Part shown: one piece after another, positions 36,979-45,569 of the stretch
Layout: each line of letters begins with the position of its first letter
Numbering within the stretch: the stretch's first letter is position 1
Assembly: GCF_001294335.1 (NCBI RefSeq)
Contig: NZ_LGKG01000134.1
Coordinates: 65,191 to 129,190, forward strand
Reading direction: 5' to 3'
DNA: 64,000 bases
Source: Streptomyces chattanoogensis
Lineage (GTDB): Bacteria; Actinomycetota; Actinomycetes; Streptomycetales; Streptomycetaceae
Position numbers and translations under genes: made by a program
Notes under the pieces: generated by a model
Seen by the model: only the letters and a program-made list of their open reading frames with translations
Databases searched by the model: none
What the model was told of the DNA's origin: nothing

Positions 36979-37587
36979 CTACGAGTTGTACGTACCCTGC
37001 GCCCGCTCCAGACCGTCCACGACCAACGCCTCCACCGCATCCGCCGCACGATCCACGAAGTAATCCAGCTCCTTGCGCTCCGCGGACGAAAAGTCCTTCA
37101 GCACAAAGTCCGCAACCGGCATACGGCCCGGCGGACGACCGATCCCGAACCGCACCCGGTGATACTCCGCACCCAGCGACTTCGTGATCGACTTCAGACC
37201 GTTGTGCCCGTTGTCGCCCCCACCCAACTTCAACCGCAGCGCACCGTAATCAATATCCAACTCATCGTGAACCGCCACGATGCGGGACACCGGAACCTTG
37301 TAGAAATCTCGCAGGGCCGTCGTCGGGCCCCCCGACAGATTCATGAAGGACATCGGCTTCGCCACCACCACCCGGCGACTCCCCGGACCCGGCACACCGA
37401 TCCGGCCCTCCACCACCTGAGCCCGCGCCTTGTGCGCCTTGAAACGGCCGCCCACCCGCTCGGCCAGGAGATCCGCGACCATGAAACCGACATTGTGCCG
37501 GTTCCCCGCGTACTCGGGACCAGGATTACCCAGCCCCACAATCAGCCAGGGACTGTCCGCCCCCGCACCCGCATCCGACATCTGCAC
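36979..37587 (-). CDS. pth: Peptidyl-tRNA hydrolase
   Basis: Pth releases peptides from peptidyl-tRNAs that drop off ribosomes. The 202-residue protein has [20 protein letters not shown] (active-site His in NRHN), [31 protein letters not shown] (catalytic Asp) and NGHNGLKSI. It ends with an acidic/hydrophobic helix. The ATG at 37587 has an alternative two codons later. It lies downstream of rplY in the conserved glmU-prs-rplY-pth order. Confidence 0.96.
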   Translation of the reverse strand: MQMSDAGAGADSPWLIVGLGNPGPEYAGNRHNVGFMVADLLAERVGGRFKAHKARAQVVEGRIGVPGPGSRRVVVAKPMSFMNLSGGPTTALRDFYKVPVSRIVAVHDELDIDYGALRLKLGGGDNGHNGLKSITKSLGAEYHRVRFGIGRPPGRMPVADFVLKDFSSAERKELDYFVDRAADAVEALVVDGLERAQGTYNS

Positions 37588-37677
37588 GCTCCCTCAACGA
37601 CGCGACCGCCGCCCCACGCCGGCGGCGCGGAACGACGGTCACAGAAAGAATCCCGGCGATCAGGAAGAACCCGGCGA

Positions 37678-38268
37678 TCAGGCCTCGGCGGCTTCCTCGC
37701 CCTCGGCGCCCTCCTCGGCCGGAGCCTCCGCCTGCGCCGCGACAACCTGCAGCACAACGGCCTCGTCCTCAACGGCCAGCGAAGCACCCGACGGCAGGGT
37801 GACGTCCTTGGCCAGCACCGACGCACCCGCGTCCAGACCCGCGATGGAGACGGTCACCGACTCCGGGATGTGGGTGGCCTCGGCCTCGATCGGCAGCGCG
37901 TTCAGCACGTGCTCCAGCAGGTTGCCGCCCGGAGCCAGGTCGCCCTCGGTCACGATCGGCACCTCGACGGAGACCTTCTCGCCCTTCTTCACGGCCAGGA
38001 AGTCCACGTGCACGAGGAACCGGCGGATCGCCTCACGCTGCACAGCCTTGGGGATGACCAGCTCGCTCTTGCCATCGATGTCCAGGCGAAGCAGGGCGTT
38101 GGGGGTCTTCAGCGCCATCATCAGCGCGTGGCTGTCGATGGCGATGTGCTGCGGCTCCGCACCGTGACCGTAAATGACCGCCGGAACCTTGTTCTCACGG
38201 CGGGTGCGACGGGCCGCGCCCTTACCGAAGTCGGTACGCAGCTCGGCGGAAAGCTTGACCTCAGCCAT
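37678..38268 (-). CDS. rplY: 50S ribosomal protein L25/general stress protein Ctc
   Basis: This two-domain L25 of the Ctc type (196 residues) binds 5S rRNA. The N-terminal L25 domain (about 1-92) has LRTDFGKGAARRTRRENKVP then AVIYGHG. The C-terminal beta domain (about 95-185) contains VEVPIVTEGDLAPGGNLLEH. An acidic, Ala/Glu-rich tail ends the protein (EEGAEGEEAAEA), common in actinobacteria. ATG 38268 has AGGAGTGCT upstream on the minus strand. Confidence 0.96.
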   Translation of the reverse strand: MAEVKLSAELRTDFGKGAARRTRRENKVPAVIYGHGAEPQHIAIDSHALMMALKTPNALLRLDIDGKSELVIPKAVQREAIRRFLVHVDFLAVKKGEKVSVEVPIVTEGDLAPGGNLLEHVLNALPIEAEATHIPESVTVSIAGLDAGASVLAKDVTLPSGASLAVEDEAVVLQVVAAQAEAPAEEGAEGEEAAEA

Positions 38269-38438
38269 AACAGCACTCCTCGTATCTCAGAAACATCTGG
38301 TGGGCGTCACCCGGCCCACGACAGACCTGCTACGAAGAGCGCGTCGATAACGGACAGCCACCACAAAAGGGCGGCCTCCCTCGCCGAGCAACTCGATGAG
38401 TCTACCCGGCGGGAAGGCCACCCCAAAATGGATCTACA

Positions 38439-38453
38439 GCGTCCGCCGGACGC
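38439..38453 (-). terminator. Possible terminator hairpin after prs
   Basis: GCGTCC-GCC-GGACGC forms a perfect 6-bp hairpin 23 bp past the prs stop, flanked by direct repeats GATCTACAG. There is no T-run. It may end the glmU-prs transcript or be a processing site before rplY. Confidence 0.35.
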
Positions 38454-38475
38454 GGGCGATCTACAGCAGCGGTGC

Positions 38476-39450
38476 CTACTGCTCCTCGAACAGGCTCGTC
38501 ACCGAACCGTCCTCGAACACCTCACGGATCGCCCGCGCAATCGTCGGCGCCATCGACAGCACCGTGATCTTGTCCAGCTCCAGCTCCGAAGGCGTCGGCA
38601 GCGTATTCGTGAACACGAACTCACTCACCTTCGAATTCTTCAGCCGGTCCGCCGCCGGACCCGACAGCACACCATGCGTCGCCGTCACGATCACGTCCGC
38701 CGCACCATTCGCGAACAGCGCATCCGCCGCGGCGCAGATCGTGCCACCCGTGTCGATCATGTCGTCGACCAGGACACACACCCGGTCCTTCACATCACCG
38801 ACGACCTCATGCACCGTGACCTGATTCGCCACGTCCTTGTCACGCCGCTTGTGCACAATCGCCAGCGGCGCACCCAGACGGTCACACCAACGGTCGGCAA
38901 CCCGCACCCGGCCCGCATCCGGCGAAACCACCGTCAGCTTGTCCCGGTCCACCTTCGCACCGACATAATCCGCCAGCACCGGCAGCGCAAAAAGGTGATC
39001 CACCGGACCGTCGAAGAAGCCCATGATCTGATCCGTGTGCAGATCCACCGTCACCACACGGTCCGCACCCGCGGTCTTCATCAAATCCGCGATCAGCCGC
39101 GCCGAAATCGGCTCACGGCCACGGTGCTTCTTGTCCTGCCGCGCATAACCGTAGAACGGCACGATCACGGAGATGCTACGAGCCGAAGCCCGCTTCAGCG
39201 CATCAATCATGATCAGCTGCTCCATGATCCACTTATTGATCGGAGCCGTGTGGCTCTGAATCAAAAAGCAGTCCGCACCACGCGCCGACTCCTGATAGCG
39301 GACATAGATCTCACCGTTGGCGAAGTCGAACGCCTTCGTCGGGACCAGGCCCACACCCAGCTGGTGCGCGACCTCCTCGGCCAGCTCGGGGTGGGCGCGG
39401 CCGGAGAAGAGCATCAGCTTCTTCTCGCCGGTCGTCTTGATCCCGGTCAC
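38476..39450 (-). CDS. prs: Ribose-phosphate pyrophosphokinase
   Basis: Prs makes PRPP from ribose-5-phosphate and ATP for nucleotide, His and Trp synthesis. The 324-residue protein has LMLFSGRAHPELAEEVAHQL, the FANGEIYVRYQES flexible loop region, PFYGYARQDKKHRGREPISA, VDLHTDQIMGFFDGPVDHLF, VVSPDAGRVRVADRW and the PRPP-binding loop VLVDDMIDTGGTI. It follows glmU by 72 bp on the same strand, a pairing conserved in Gram-positive bacteria. Confidence 0.96.
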   Translation of the reverse strand: MTGIKTTGEKKLMLFSGRAHPELAEEVAHQLGVGLVPTKAFDFANGEIYVRYQESARGADCFLIQSHTAPINKWIMEQLIMIDALKRASARSISVIVPFYGYARQDKKHRGREPISARLIADLMKTAGADRVVTVDLHTDQIMGFFDGPVDHLFALPVLADYVGAKVDRDKLTVVSPDAGRVRVADRWCDRLGAPLAIVHKRRDKDVANQVTVHEVVGDVKDRVCVLVDDMIDTGGTICAAADALFANGAADVIVTATHGVLSGPAADRLKNSKVSEFVFTNTLPTPSELELDKITVLSMAPTIARAIREVFEDGSVTSLFEEQ

Positions 39451-39522
39451 AGCAAATCTCCTCGAATTCCTGTTTGCGTGCGCTCATCACGGTACGCCCC
39501 GCACGGCGCACCCGTTGCACGG

Positions 39523-40980
39523 TCACCGCTCGCCTTCGGACTCCTGGCGAGCTGCCGAAGCGGCCTGCGCGGCGGCGCTTCCGGGCCGCTTACGCGCGAC
39601 CCAACCCTCGATATTCCGCTGCTGGCCACGCGCGACCGCCAGCGAACCCGGGGGCACATCCTTGGTAATGACCGAGCCCGCCGCCGTATAAGCGCCGTCC
39701 CCGATCGTGACAGGAGCCACAAACATGTTGTCCGACCCCGTCTTGCAATGGGAACCCACAGTGGTGTGGTGCTTCGCCTCACCGTCGTAATTCACGAAGA
39801 CACTCGCCGCACCGATGTTGGTGTACTCGCCGATCGTCGCATCCCCCACATAGGAAAGATGCGGCACCTTCGTACCTTCCCCGATCGACGCCGCCTTCAT
39901 CTCCACATACGTACCGGCCTTCGCCTTCCGGCCAAGATCCGTACCCGGCCGCAGATACGCATAAGGACCGACCGACGCCGACTCCCCGATACGCGCACCC
40001 TCCGCCACCGTGAAAGACACCACAGCACCCGCACCGACAACCGTGTCCGTCAGCCGCGAACTCGGCCCGACCTCCGCACCGCCACCGACACGCGTCGCCC
40101 CCAGCAGCTGCGTACCCGGGTGCACCACCGCATCCGGCTCGAACTCCACCGCCACATCGACCCACGTCGACGCCGGGTCCACCACCGTCACACCGGCCAG
40201 CATCGCCCGCTCCAGCAGGCGCTCGTTCAGCAGTCGGCGCGCCTCGGCCAGCTGCACCCGGTTGTTGATCCCCAGAATCTCGCGATGATCACCCGCCACC
40301 GCCGCACCCACCCGGTGCCCCGCCTCGCGCACGATGCCCAGGACATCCGTCAGGTACTCCTCACCCTGACTGTTGTCCGTACGCACCTTGCCCAGCGCAT
40401 CCACCAGCAGCTTCGCGTCGAACGCGAACACCCCGGAATTGATCTCCCGGATCGCCCGCTGCTCCTCGCTCGCGTCCTTGTGCTCGACGATCGCGGTCAC
40501 GGCGCCGGAGGTCGCGTCCCGCACGATCCGGCCGTAGCCGGTCGAGTCCGGGACCTCGGCGGTCAGCACGGTGACGGCGTTCTTGTCGGCGGCATGGGTG
40601 TCGCTGAGCCGCTTCAGCGTCTCGCCGGTCAGGAGCGGGGTGTCGCCGCACACGACGACGACCGTGCCGTCGAGGGCGGCACCCGTGTCGGCCAGCTCCT
40701 CCAGGCCGACGCGTACGGCGTGACCGGTGCCGTTCTGCTCGTGCTGCACGGCGGTACGGACGGCCGGGTCGACCTCGGCGAGATGAGCCGTCACCTGCTC
40801 ACGGCCGTGGCCGACGATCACGACGAGGTGCTCGGGGTCCAGCTCGCGGGAGGCGGCGACGACATGTCCGACGAGGGAGCGGCCGCAGATCGCGTGCAGG
40901 ACCTTGGGGGTCGCCGACTTCATGCGGGTGCCCTCACCCGCTGCGAGAACGACGACGGCTGCCGGGCGGTTGGCGCTCAC
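39523..40980 (-). CDS. glmU: Bifunctional N-acetylglucosamine-1-phosphate uridyltransferase/glucosamine-1-phosphate acetyltransferase
   Basis: GlmU makes UDP-GlcNAc for cell wall synthesis. The 485-residue protein has the N-terminal pyrophosphorylase domain (about 1-235) with VVLAAGEGTRMKSATPKVLH. The C-terminal left-handed beta-helix (about 255-455) shows hexapeptide repeats such as IGEGTKVPHLSYVGDATIGE and the acetyltransferase segment NYDGEAKHHTTVGSHCKTGS. A hydrophilic Ala-rich tail follows. It is the first gene of the glmU-prs pair. Confidence 0.96.
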   Translation of the reverse strand: MSANRPAAVVVLAAGEGTRMKSATPKVLHAICGRSLVGHVVAASRELDPEHLVVIVGHGREQVTAHLAEVDPAVRTAVQHEQNGTGHAVRVGLEELADTGAALDGTVVVVCGDTPLLTGETLKRLSDTHAADKNAVTVLTAEVPDSTGYGRIVRDATSGAVTAIVEHKDASEEQRAIREINSGVFAFDAKLLVDALGKVRTDNSQGEEYLTDVLGIVREAGHRVGAAVAGDHREILGINNRVQLAEARRLLNERLLERAMLAGVTVVDPASTWVDVAVEFEPDAVVHPGTQLLGATRVGGGAEVGPSSRLTDTVVGAGAVVSFTVAEGARIGESASVGPYAYLRPGTDLGRKAKAGTYVEMKAASIGEGTKVPHLSYVGDATIGEYTNIGAASVFVNYDGEAKHHTTVGSHCKTGSDNMFVAPVTIGDGAYTAAGSVITKDVPPGSLAVARGQQRNIEGWVARKRPGSAAAQAASAARQESEGER

Positions 40981-41062
40981 GGGGATGCCCTTCGGCTTCT
41001 TGACTGCTTCGGGTGGTGGTCATCCGAAGGATACCGGGGCGTTTGGTTGCGGAAACGACGGC

Positions 41063-41088
41063 GGGTCCTGGCTTGCCCGCCAGGACCC
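41063..41088 (-). terminator. Hairpin downstream of tRNA-Gln
   Basis: GGGTCCTGGC (41063-41072) and GCCAGGACCC (41079-41088) form a perfect 10-bp stem with a 6-nt loop, 13 bp beyond the tRNA 3' end. It is a likely terminator or processing signal for the tRNA. Confidence 0.7.
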
Positions 41089-41101
41089 GAACTTTGCTGC
41101 G

Positions 41102-41173
41102 CTCCCCTGCCAGGACTCGAACCCGGACATAAGGCACCAAAAGCCTCAGTGCTGCCAATTACACCACAGGGGA
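41102..41173 (-). tRNA. tRNA-Gln (anticodon TTG)
   Basis: The minus strand folds into a cloverleaf. The acceptor stem is TCCCCTG/CAGGGGA with discriminator G, and the D-arm region is TGGTGTAATTGGCAGCA. The anticodon stem GAGGC/GCCTT has loop TTTTGGT, which places TTG at positions 34-36. The T-arm is CCGGGTTCGAGTCCTGG. CCA is not encoded, as usual in Streptomyces. It lies 29 bp from the stop of an upstream HTH/homing-endonuclease-like gene on the same strand. Confidence 0.92.
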
Positions 41174-41202
41174 TGGTAGAGCGGGTCAAACCGGACATCC
41201 CG

Positions 41203-42057
41203 TCAGGCTGGTCGCCGCTCGGCACCCAACACTATGCCGTACCACCAGCCTTCGATGCGACGGTATAGATCAGCGCCTTGTCGAACCCGGACCACGAGGC
41301 AGCCGCGGTAGGCCTCTCCGGTGTTCTTGCGGTTGGTCTTGGGGTTGTGCTTCTTGAGTGTGGTCTTCTGCAGCCTGGAGATGCCGATGCCGACGAAGTC
41401 GGCCCAGTAACCCTCGGCGGCTTCTACGTCGGCTGTGATGTGGATCATCGCCCGATAGCTGATTCGCTGCGGCTCCACGCCGAGAAGGTTCAGCCAGGCC
41501 AGGAAGACGCGAATCACCCCCGGGTCGCTGTTGACGAACTGCACGTTTTCCTGTGGGTTGTGCGGCTTGCTCTTGGCTCCCTCTGCCCAGTAGAGGGCCG
41601 TTCCTGCGGCGAGCAGCTCCCGGTCCGACATGGAACTGATCTCGTCGGCAGCCTCCGCCTTGGTCTTCTCTCGCTGACGATCCCGCGCTTCGCGATACGG
41701 CGCCCACCGCGCCTCACGCATCTGATGCATGGCTTCCGGAGATTTCCTGGGCTTGGGCAGGTCCCGGACCCAGAGTGAGACCGAGCTCTTGGCCACCCCC
41801 AGCTCCGCCACGATCTCGTCGTACGTCTTCCCGGCCCGCCGCAGCTCGCGGGCCTTCTCGCGCAGGTCGTCCTTGGCGTTGGGGCGCTTGGTCCACTCGG
41901 GAGGCGGCTCGCCCTCCAGGAGGTGGGTGAGCGTGGCATCGGTGAGGGGGCCGAGGCGCTCGTGGATCTGCCGCCGGCTGAGCCCCGCCCGTCGCAGGGC
42001 CACGGCCTGTGGCCGTAAGGCTTCGAAGTCGGGGTGATCCCGACGGGTGTGCGTCAT
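41203..42057 (-). CDS. HTH protein with LAGLIDADG-like homing-endonuclease-type C-terminal domain
   Basis: This 284-residue protein has two helix-turn-helix segments (about 15-45: LRRAGLSRRQIHERLG; about 75-105: LRRAGKTYDEIVAELGVAKS). A C-terminal domain follows with GTALYWAEGAKSK, VQFVNSDPGVIRVFLAWLNL and HITADVEAAEGYWADFVG. The Trp-x-Glu-Gly and ANSDP-like blocks resemble single-motif LAGLIDADG-type endonuclease domains seen in free-standing bacterial proteins, but I cannot confirm the family. It lies next to tRNA-Gln. It could be a homing nuclease, a resolvase-like regulator or a domesticated element. The ATG at 42057 is chosen at the start of conserved-looking sequence. Confidence 0.7.
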   Translation of the reverse strand: MTHTRRDHPDFEALRPQAVALRRAGLSRRQIHERLGPLTDATLTHLLEGEPPPEWTKRPNAKDDLREKARELRRAGKTYDEIVAELGVAKSSVSLWVRDLPKPRKSPEAMHQMREARWAPYREARDRQREKTKAEAADEISSMSDRELLAAGTALYWAEGAKSKPHNPQENVQFVNSDPGVIRVFLAWLNLLGVEPQRISYRAMIHITADVEAAEGYWADFVGIGISRLQKTTLKKHNPKTNRKNTGEAYRGCLVVRVRQGADLYRRIEGWWYGIVLGAERRPA

Positions 42058-42213
42058 GGGAACAGGGTGTCGTCCGTCACGTGCCGCGCGGGTCGAAAAT
42101 GCGGGCGATTCATTAGTTCGAGCGATATATGGCGGTAGTGGCACGTAATGGGCCTGACGTGTGCCGGAGTGCTCGTCGGAGGACCCCGGGCGGACGCCCG
42201 TACGCTGGTCCGT

Positions 42214-43590
42214 ATGAGCGCGACGGGGGCAAGGGAAAGTACGGGGGCGCGGGGCGCGCCCGGGGGTGGGCCGTGGTGGTGGGGGCGGCGGCGTAGTGCC
42301 GTGCTGGATGTGTTGCTGGCGGTCGCTTCGACGTTGGAGTGTGTCGCCGAGGGTGTGCCTTTTGCGCATGGGGCGGGGTTGCCGGAGCCGGTCGGGATGT
42401 TGCTCGGTCTGGTGGCGGGGCCCGTGCTGCTGGTGCGTCGGCGGTGGCCGGTTGTGGTGGTGCTGACGTCGATCGCGGTGATGCCGGCGGAGCTGGGGGC
42501 GCTGCTGGGGATCGTGGGTCTGTACACGCTGGCGGCGTCGGATGTGCCGCGGCGGATCACGGGGTTGCTGGCCGGGATGTCGGTGCTGGGGACGCTGGTG
42601 ACGACGTATCTCAGTCTGCGGCAGGACGTGGTGTCGCAGGAGGACTTCAATCCGCCGGTGTGGGTGGTGCCGGCGATGTCGGTTGCGGTGGGGCTGGTGA
42701 TGACGGCGCCGCCGGTGTTGTGGGGGTTGTACGTCGGGGCGCGGCGGCGGTTGGTGGAGAGTCTGCGGGAGCGGGCGGACGGTCTGGAGCGGGAGCTGTC
42801 GTTGTTGGCGGACCGGGCCGAGGAGCGGGCGGAGTGGGCTCGTAATGAGGAGCGGACGCGGATTGCGCGGGAGATGCATGACGTGGTCGCGCATCGGGTG
42901 AGTCTGATGGTGGTGCATGCGGCGGCGTTGCAGGCGGTGGCGCTGAAGGATCCGGAGAAGGCGTCGAAGAATGCGGCGCTGGTGGGGGATATGGGGCGGC
43001 AGGCGCTGACGGAGTTGCGGGAGATGCTCGGGGTGTTGCGTACGGCTGAGGGGGCGGCGACGGTGCGGGGGGCTGTGGGGCCGGATGCGTCGGAGCGGTT
43101 GGTGGCGGTGGCGGACCGGGCGGCTCGCCGGGCCGAGCCGGAGGCGGTGTCGGCTGAGGTGGAGGGGGATGGGCCGTCGCTGGCGGAGCTGGGGGATCTG
43201 GTGGGGCAGTCCCGGGCGGCGGGGATGGTGGTGGAGCTGTCGGTCGAGGGGGCCGGGGGTGCCGGGGGGCGGTCGTATGCGGTGGGGGTGGAGCAGGCCG
43301 TGTACCGGGTGGTGCAGGAGGCGCTGACGAATGTGCACAAGCATGCGCCGGGTGCGCGGGCGCGGGTGAGGTTGGCGCATCGGGGGGATGAGGTGGCGGT
43401 TCAGGTGGAGAACGGTCCCTCGGAGCGGGGGGCGGCGGATGCGGGGTTGCCCAGTGGGGGTAATGGTCTGGTGGGGATGCGGGAGCGGGTGACGGCTCTG
43501 GGGGGTGTGTTTGTGTCGGGGCCTACGGAGGCGGGGGGCTTTCGGGTGTCGGCGGTGGTGCCGGTGGGGGTGGCCGGGTCCGGCGGGTGA
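42214..43590 (+). CDS. NarL-type sensor histidine kinase (orphan)
   Basis: This 458-residue membrane kinase has about five N-terminal hydrophobic segments (about 25-175), a coiled linker, a HisKA_3 dimerisation domain with the phosphorylated His in REMHDVVAHRVSLMVVHA (about 230-245), and a HATPase_c domain (EALTNVHKHAPGARARV and GNGLVGMRERVTALGG). The ATG at 42214 (MSATGARES) is preferred. No response-regulator gene is adjacent; the next gene is a methyltransferase. Its partner must be elsewhere, possibly one of the LuxR proteins in this region. Confidence 0.9.
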   Translation: MSATGARESTGARGAPGGGPWWWGRRRSAVLDVLLAVASTLECVAEGVPFAHGAGLPEPVGMLLGLVAGPVLLVRRRWPVVVVLTSIAVMPAELGALLGIVGLYTLAASDVPRRITGLLAGMSVLGTLVTTYLSLRQDVVSQEDFNPPVWVVPAMSVAVGLVMTAPPVLWGLYVGARRRLVESLRERADGLERELSLLADRAEERAEWARNEERTRIAREMHDVVAHRVSLMVVHAAALQAVALKDPEKASKNAALVGDMGRQALTELREMLGVLRTAEGAATVRGAVGPDASERLVAVADRAARRAEPEAVSAEVEGDGPSLAELGDLVGQSRAAGMVVELSVEGAGGAGGRSYAVGVEQAVYRVVQEALTNVHKHAPGARARVRLAHRGDEVAVQVENGPSERGAADAGLPSGGNGLVGMRERVTALGGVFVSGPTEAGGFRVSAVVPVGVAGSGG

Positions 43591-43665
43591 GTCGGTGCCG
43601 GTCACGGGGGGTGGTGTGGGGATGCGGGGTAGGGCCGGTTCGGGGGCCGTCCCGGCGTTACGGTC

Positions 43666-44349
43666 ATGGTCATGACCGAACCCATGACCGAATCCATGGC
43701 CGAACCCTCGTTTCTGGCTGACACCCGGGCGGGCTATGACGCCATAGCCGCGGAGTACATCGAGAATTTCCGTGGTGAGTTCGAGAGCAAGACGCTGGGG
43801 CTGGCGATGCTCGGCGCGTTTGCCGCGTATGTGCGGGCGGACGGCGGGGGGCGGGTTCTCGATGTCGGGTCCGGGCCGGGGTGGGTGACGGCGCATTTGG
43901 CCGGGCTGGGGCTGGAGGTGTCCGGGGTCGATCTGTCGCCGGAGATGGTGGCGCGGGCGCGTCGGGAGCATCCGGGGGTGCGGTTCGAGGAGGGCTCGAT
44001 GACCGCGCTGGATGTGGCGGATGGTGCGCTCGGTGGTGTCAGTGCCTGGTATTCGCTGATCCATATTGCGCCGGAGGCGGTTCCGGGGGTGCTGGCCGAG
44101 TTCTACCGGGTGCTGGCGCCCGGCGGTCGTCTGCTGCTCGGTTTTCAGGTGGGCGAGGAGCCGTCGCGTTATGCGGAGGCGTTCGGGCATCGGGTGTCGC
44201 TCGTGTTCCACCGGCTGTTGCCCGGTCGTGTTGCCGGGCAGCTGCGTGCGGCCGGGTTCGATGTGGAGGCGCGGCTGGAGCGGGAGGCGGTTCTGGGGGA
44301 GGTGACGCCGCAGGCTTATCTGCTGGCCCGGAAGCCGGTGAGTGCGTGA
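43666..44349 (+). CDS. Class I SAM-dependent methyltransferase
   Basis: This 227-residue methyltransferase has motif I VLDVGSGPGWVTAHLAGLG, the acidic VSGVDLSPEMV, GGVSAWYSLIHIAPEAVPGV and LAPGGRLLLGFQVGEE. The substrate is unknown; it resembles UbiE/Methyltransf_11-type enzymes. The N-terminus has repeated MTE/MAE starts (MVMTEPMTESMAEPS). The last seven codons and the stop are the first copy of a 24-bp tandem array that continues beyond the gene. Confidence 0.9.
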   Translation: MVMTEPMTESMAEPSFLADTRAGYDAIAAEYIENFRGEFESKTLGLAMLGAFAAYVRADGGGRVLDVGSGPGWVTAHLAGLGLEVSGVDLSPEMVARARREHPGVRFEEGSMTALDVADGALGGVSAWYSLIHIAPEAVPGVLAEFYRVLAPGGRLLLGFQVGEEPSRYAEAFGHRVSLVFHRLLPGRVAGQLRAAGFDVEARLEREAVLGEVTPQAYLLARKPVSA

Positions 44350-44422
44350 GCACGGAAACCCGTGAGTGCCTGACCCGGGAAACCCGTGAGTGCGTGGGCC
44401 CGGAAGTTCCTGAGCGGGTGAG
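44327..44422 (+). repeat. 24-bp tandem repeat (4 copies) derived from the methyltransferase 3' end
   Basis: Four adjacent 24-bp units at 44327, 44351, 44375 and 44399. The first encodes RKPVSA and the stop of the methyltransferase. The second repeats RKPVSA plus stop, and the third and fourth are diverged copies. An 8-bp repeat (GGCCGTGA) follows at about 44429-44452. Confidence 0.85.
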
Positions 44423-44493
44423 CGCGTAGGCCGTGAGGCCGTGAGGCCGTGGGTGCGTGGGCCCGGCGGGGTCGTGTGCCGGCCCGTGGGGGC

Positions 44494-45042
44494 TCATCCC
44501 TGTGGTGCGACTCCGAGCCGGGCGGGGCGGGTTCCCTGGACGAGGGTGCCGAGGGCGTGGTCGATGTCGGGGCCGAGGTACCAGTCGCCGGTGTGGTCGA
44601 GGCTGTAGATGCGGCCCTGGGTGTCGATGGCGAGGACGGCCTGGCCGGTGGGGGTGCCGTTGGCGTCGGGGATTTCTTCCTGGCCGAGGGGGGCGACGTC
44701 GGTGTCGAGGGCGCGGCCGAGGTCGCCGAGGGTGCGGGCGAGGTGGAGGCCGTGGAGGGGGTCGAGGGTGAAGGGGGTGGGGGCGATGTGGCGGCCGGGG
44801 CCGGTGCCGGTGATGGTCAGGCCGCCGAATTCGGCCCAGGCTTCGACGGCGGCGGGGAAGACGGTGTGGCGGTGGCCGGCGGGGGAGGTGTGGGCGCGGA
44901 GGGTGTCGGCCCAGTGTTCGGCCTGCTTTATGTCCCAGCGGCCGGGTTGCCAGCCGGCTTGTTGGAGGGCGACGTCGACGGCGGCGGGGAAGCGGGTGGA
45001 GCCTGCGTGGTTGCGGGCGGGGGGTACGGCGGTGGGCGGCAT
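44494..45042 (-). CDS. SUKH-3 domain immunity protein
   Basis: This 182-residue protein matches the SUKH-3 immunity fold. Its blocks are FPAAVDVALQQAGWQPGRWD, WADTLRA, FPAAVEAWAEFGGLTITGTG, HIAPTPFTLDPLHG and LAIDTQGRIYSLDHTGDWYL. The C-terminus is LGTLVQGTRPARLGV. SUKH proteins typically neutralise secreted or contact-delivered nuclease/deaminase toxins. It lies 8 bp downstream of the YwqJ-like deaminase gene on the same strand, the classic toxin-immunity order. ATG 45042 is chosen; a longer frame upstream overlaps the deaminase gene antiframe. Confidence 0.85.
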   Translation of the reverse strand: MPPTAVPPARNHAGSTRFPAAVDVALQQAGWQPGRWDIKQAEHWADTLRAHTSPAGHRHTVFPAAVEAWAEFGGLTITGTGPGRHIAPTPFTLDPLHGLHLARTLGDLGRALDTDVAPLGQEEIPDANGTPTGQAVLAIDTQGRIYSLDHTGDWYLGPDIDHALGTLVQGTRPARLGVAPQG

Positions 45043-45050
45043 GGTGGCGG

Positions 45051-45569
45051 TCAGCTCCCTGAGGGCGTCGTGCCGTCGATGGGCATGACGCCGAAGTGGG
45101 CGAGGAGGGCGTCGCAGGAGCGGCAGGGCGGGGCGTAGCCGCCGTGGCGGGGGTCGCCGTCCTCGCGGATGTGGCGTGCGGTGATCTTGGAGTGTTTCAG
45201 GGAGCGGCGGGCCTCGCCGTTGGTGAGGGGTTTGCGGGAGGCGCGTTTGCTGCGGTTGGCCTCGACCGCGGTGAGGTGGCGGGAGAGCAGTACGGCTTCG
45301 GGACATCGTCCGGTGAAGCGTTCGCGCCGGTCGGTGCCGAGGGCGTCGAGGAAGTCCTGGACGAGGGGGTGCAGGGCGGGGGGCTGTTCCGCTTTGCTTG
45401 CCGTACAGGTGAGGGTTTGTCCGCGTACCGACAAGGCGGCGCCGACGGTGGGGAGGATGCCGTCGCGGCGGTGGGCGAGGGCGGGGGCGCGGTCGGTGTC
45501 GGCGGTGGCGCTCCAGCCGATGCGGGGGTCGCCGGTGGCGGCGGTGTGCTGATGTGCGGTGGTGCTCAT
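45051..45569 (-). CDS. YwqJ-like deaminase (polymorphic toxin-type)
   Basis: This 172-residue protein belongs to the YwqJ-type deaminase-fold family. LHPLVQDFLDALGTDRRERF is followed by the metal/catalytic GRC89PE91 motif, and the zinc-binding PPC149RSC152DALL lies near the C-terminus. DGILPTVGAALSVRGQTLTC precedes them, as in stand-alone actinobacterial members. There is no signal peptide, WXG or RHS delivery domain, so it is not an obvious secreted toxin in its present form. It is adjacent to SUKH-3. The target base or nucleotide is unknown. ATG 45569 is chosen; ATG 45593 is an alternative. Confidence 0.85.
   Translation of the reverse strand: MSTTAHQHTAATGDPRIGWSATADTDRAPALAHRRDGILPTVGAALSVRGQTLTCTASKAEQPPALHPLVQDFLDALGTDRRERFTGRCPEAVLLSRHLTAVEANRSKRASRKPLTNGEARRSLKHSKITARHIREDGDPRHGGYAPPCRSCDALLAHFGVMPIDGTTPSGS

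Noticed and set aside
36229..41268. 1679-codon plus-strand frame over pth-rplY-prs-glmU
   Set aside because: Arg/His-rich antisense of four housekeeping genes; even covers the tRNA.
44350..44500. CRISPR-like spacing in the repeats after the methyltransferase
   Set aside because: Units are directly adjacent with no spacers; a minisatellite, not a CRISPR array.
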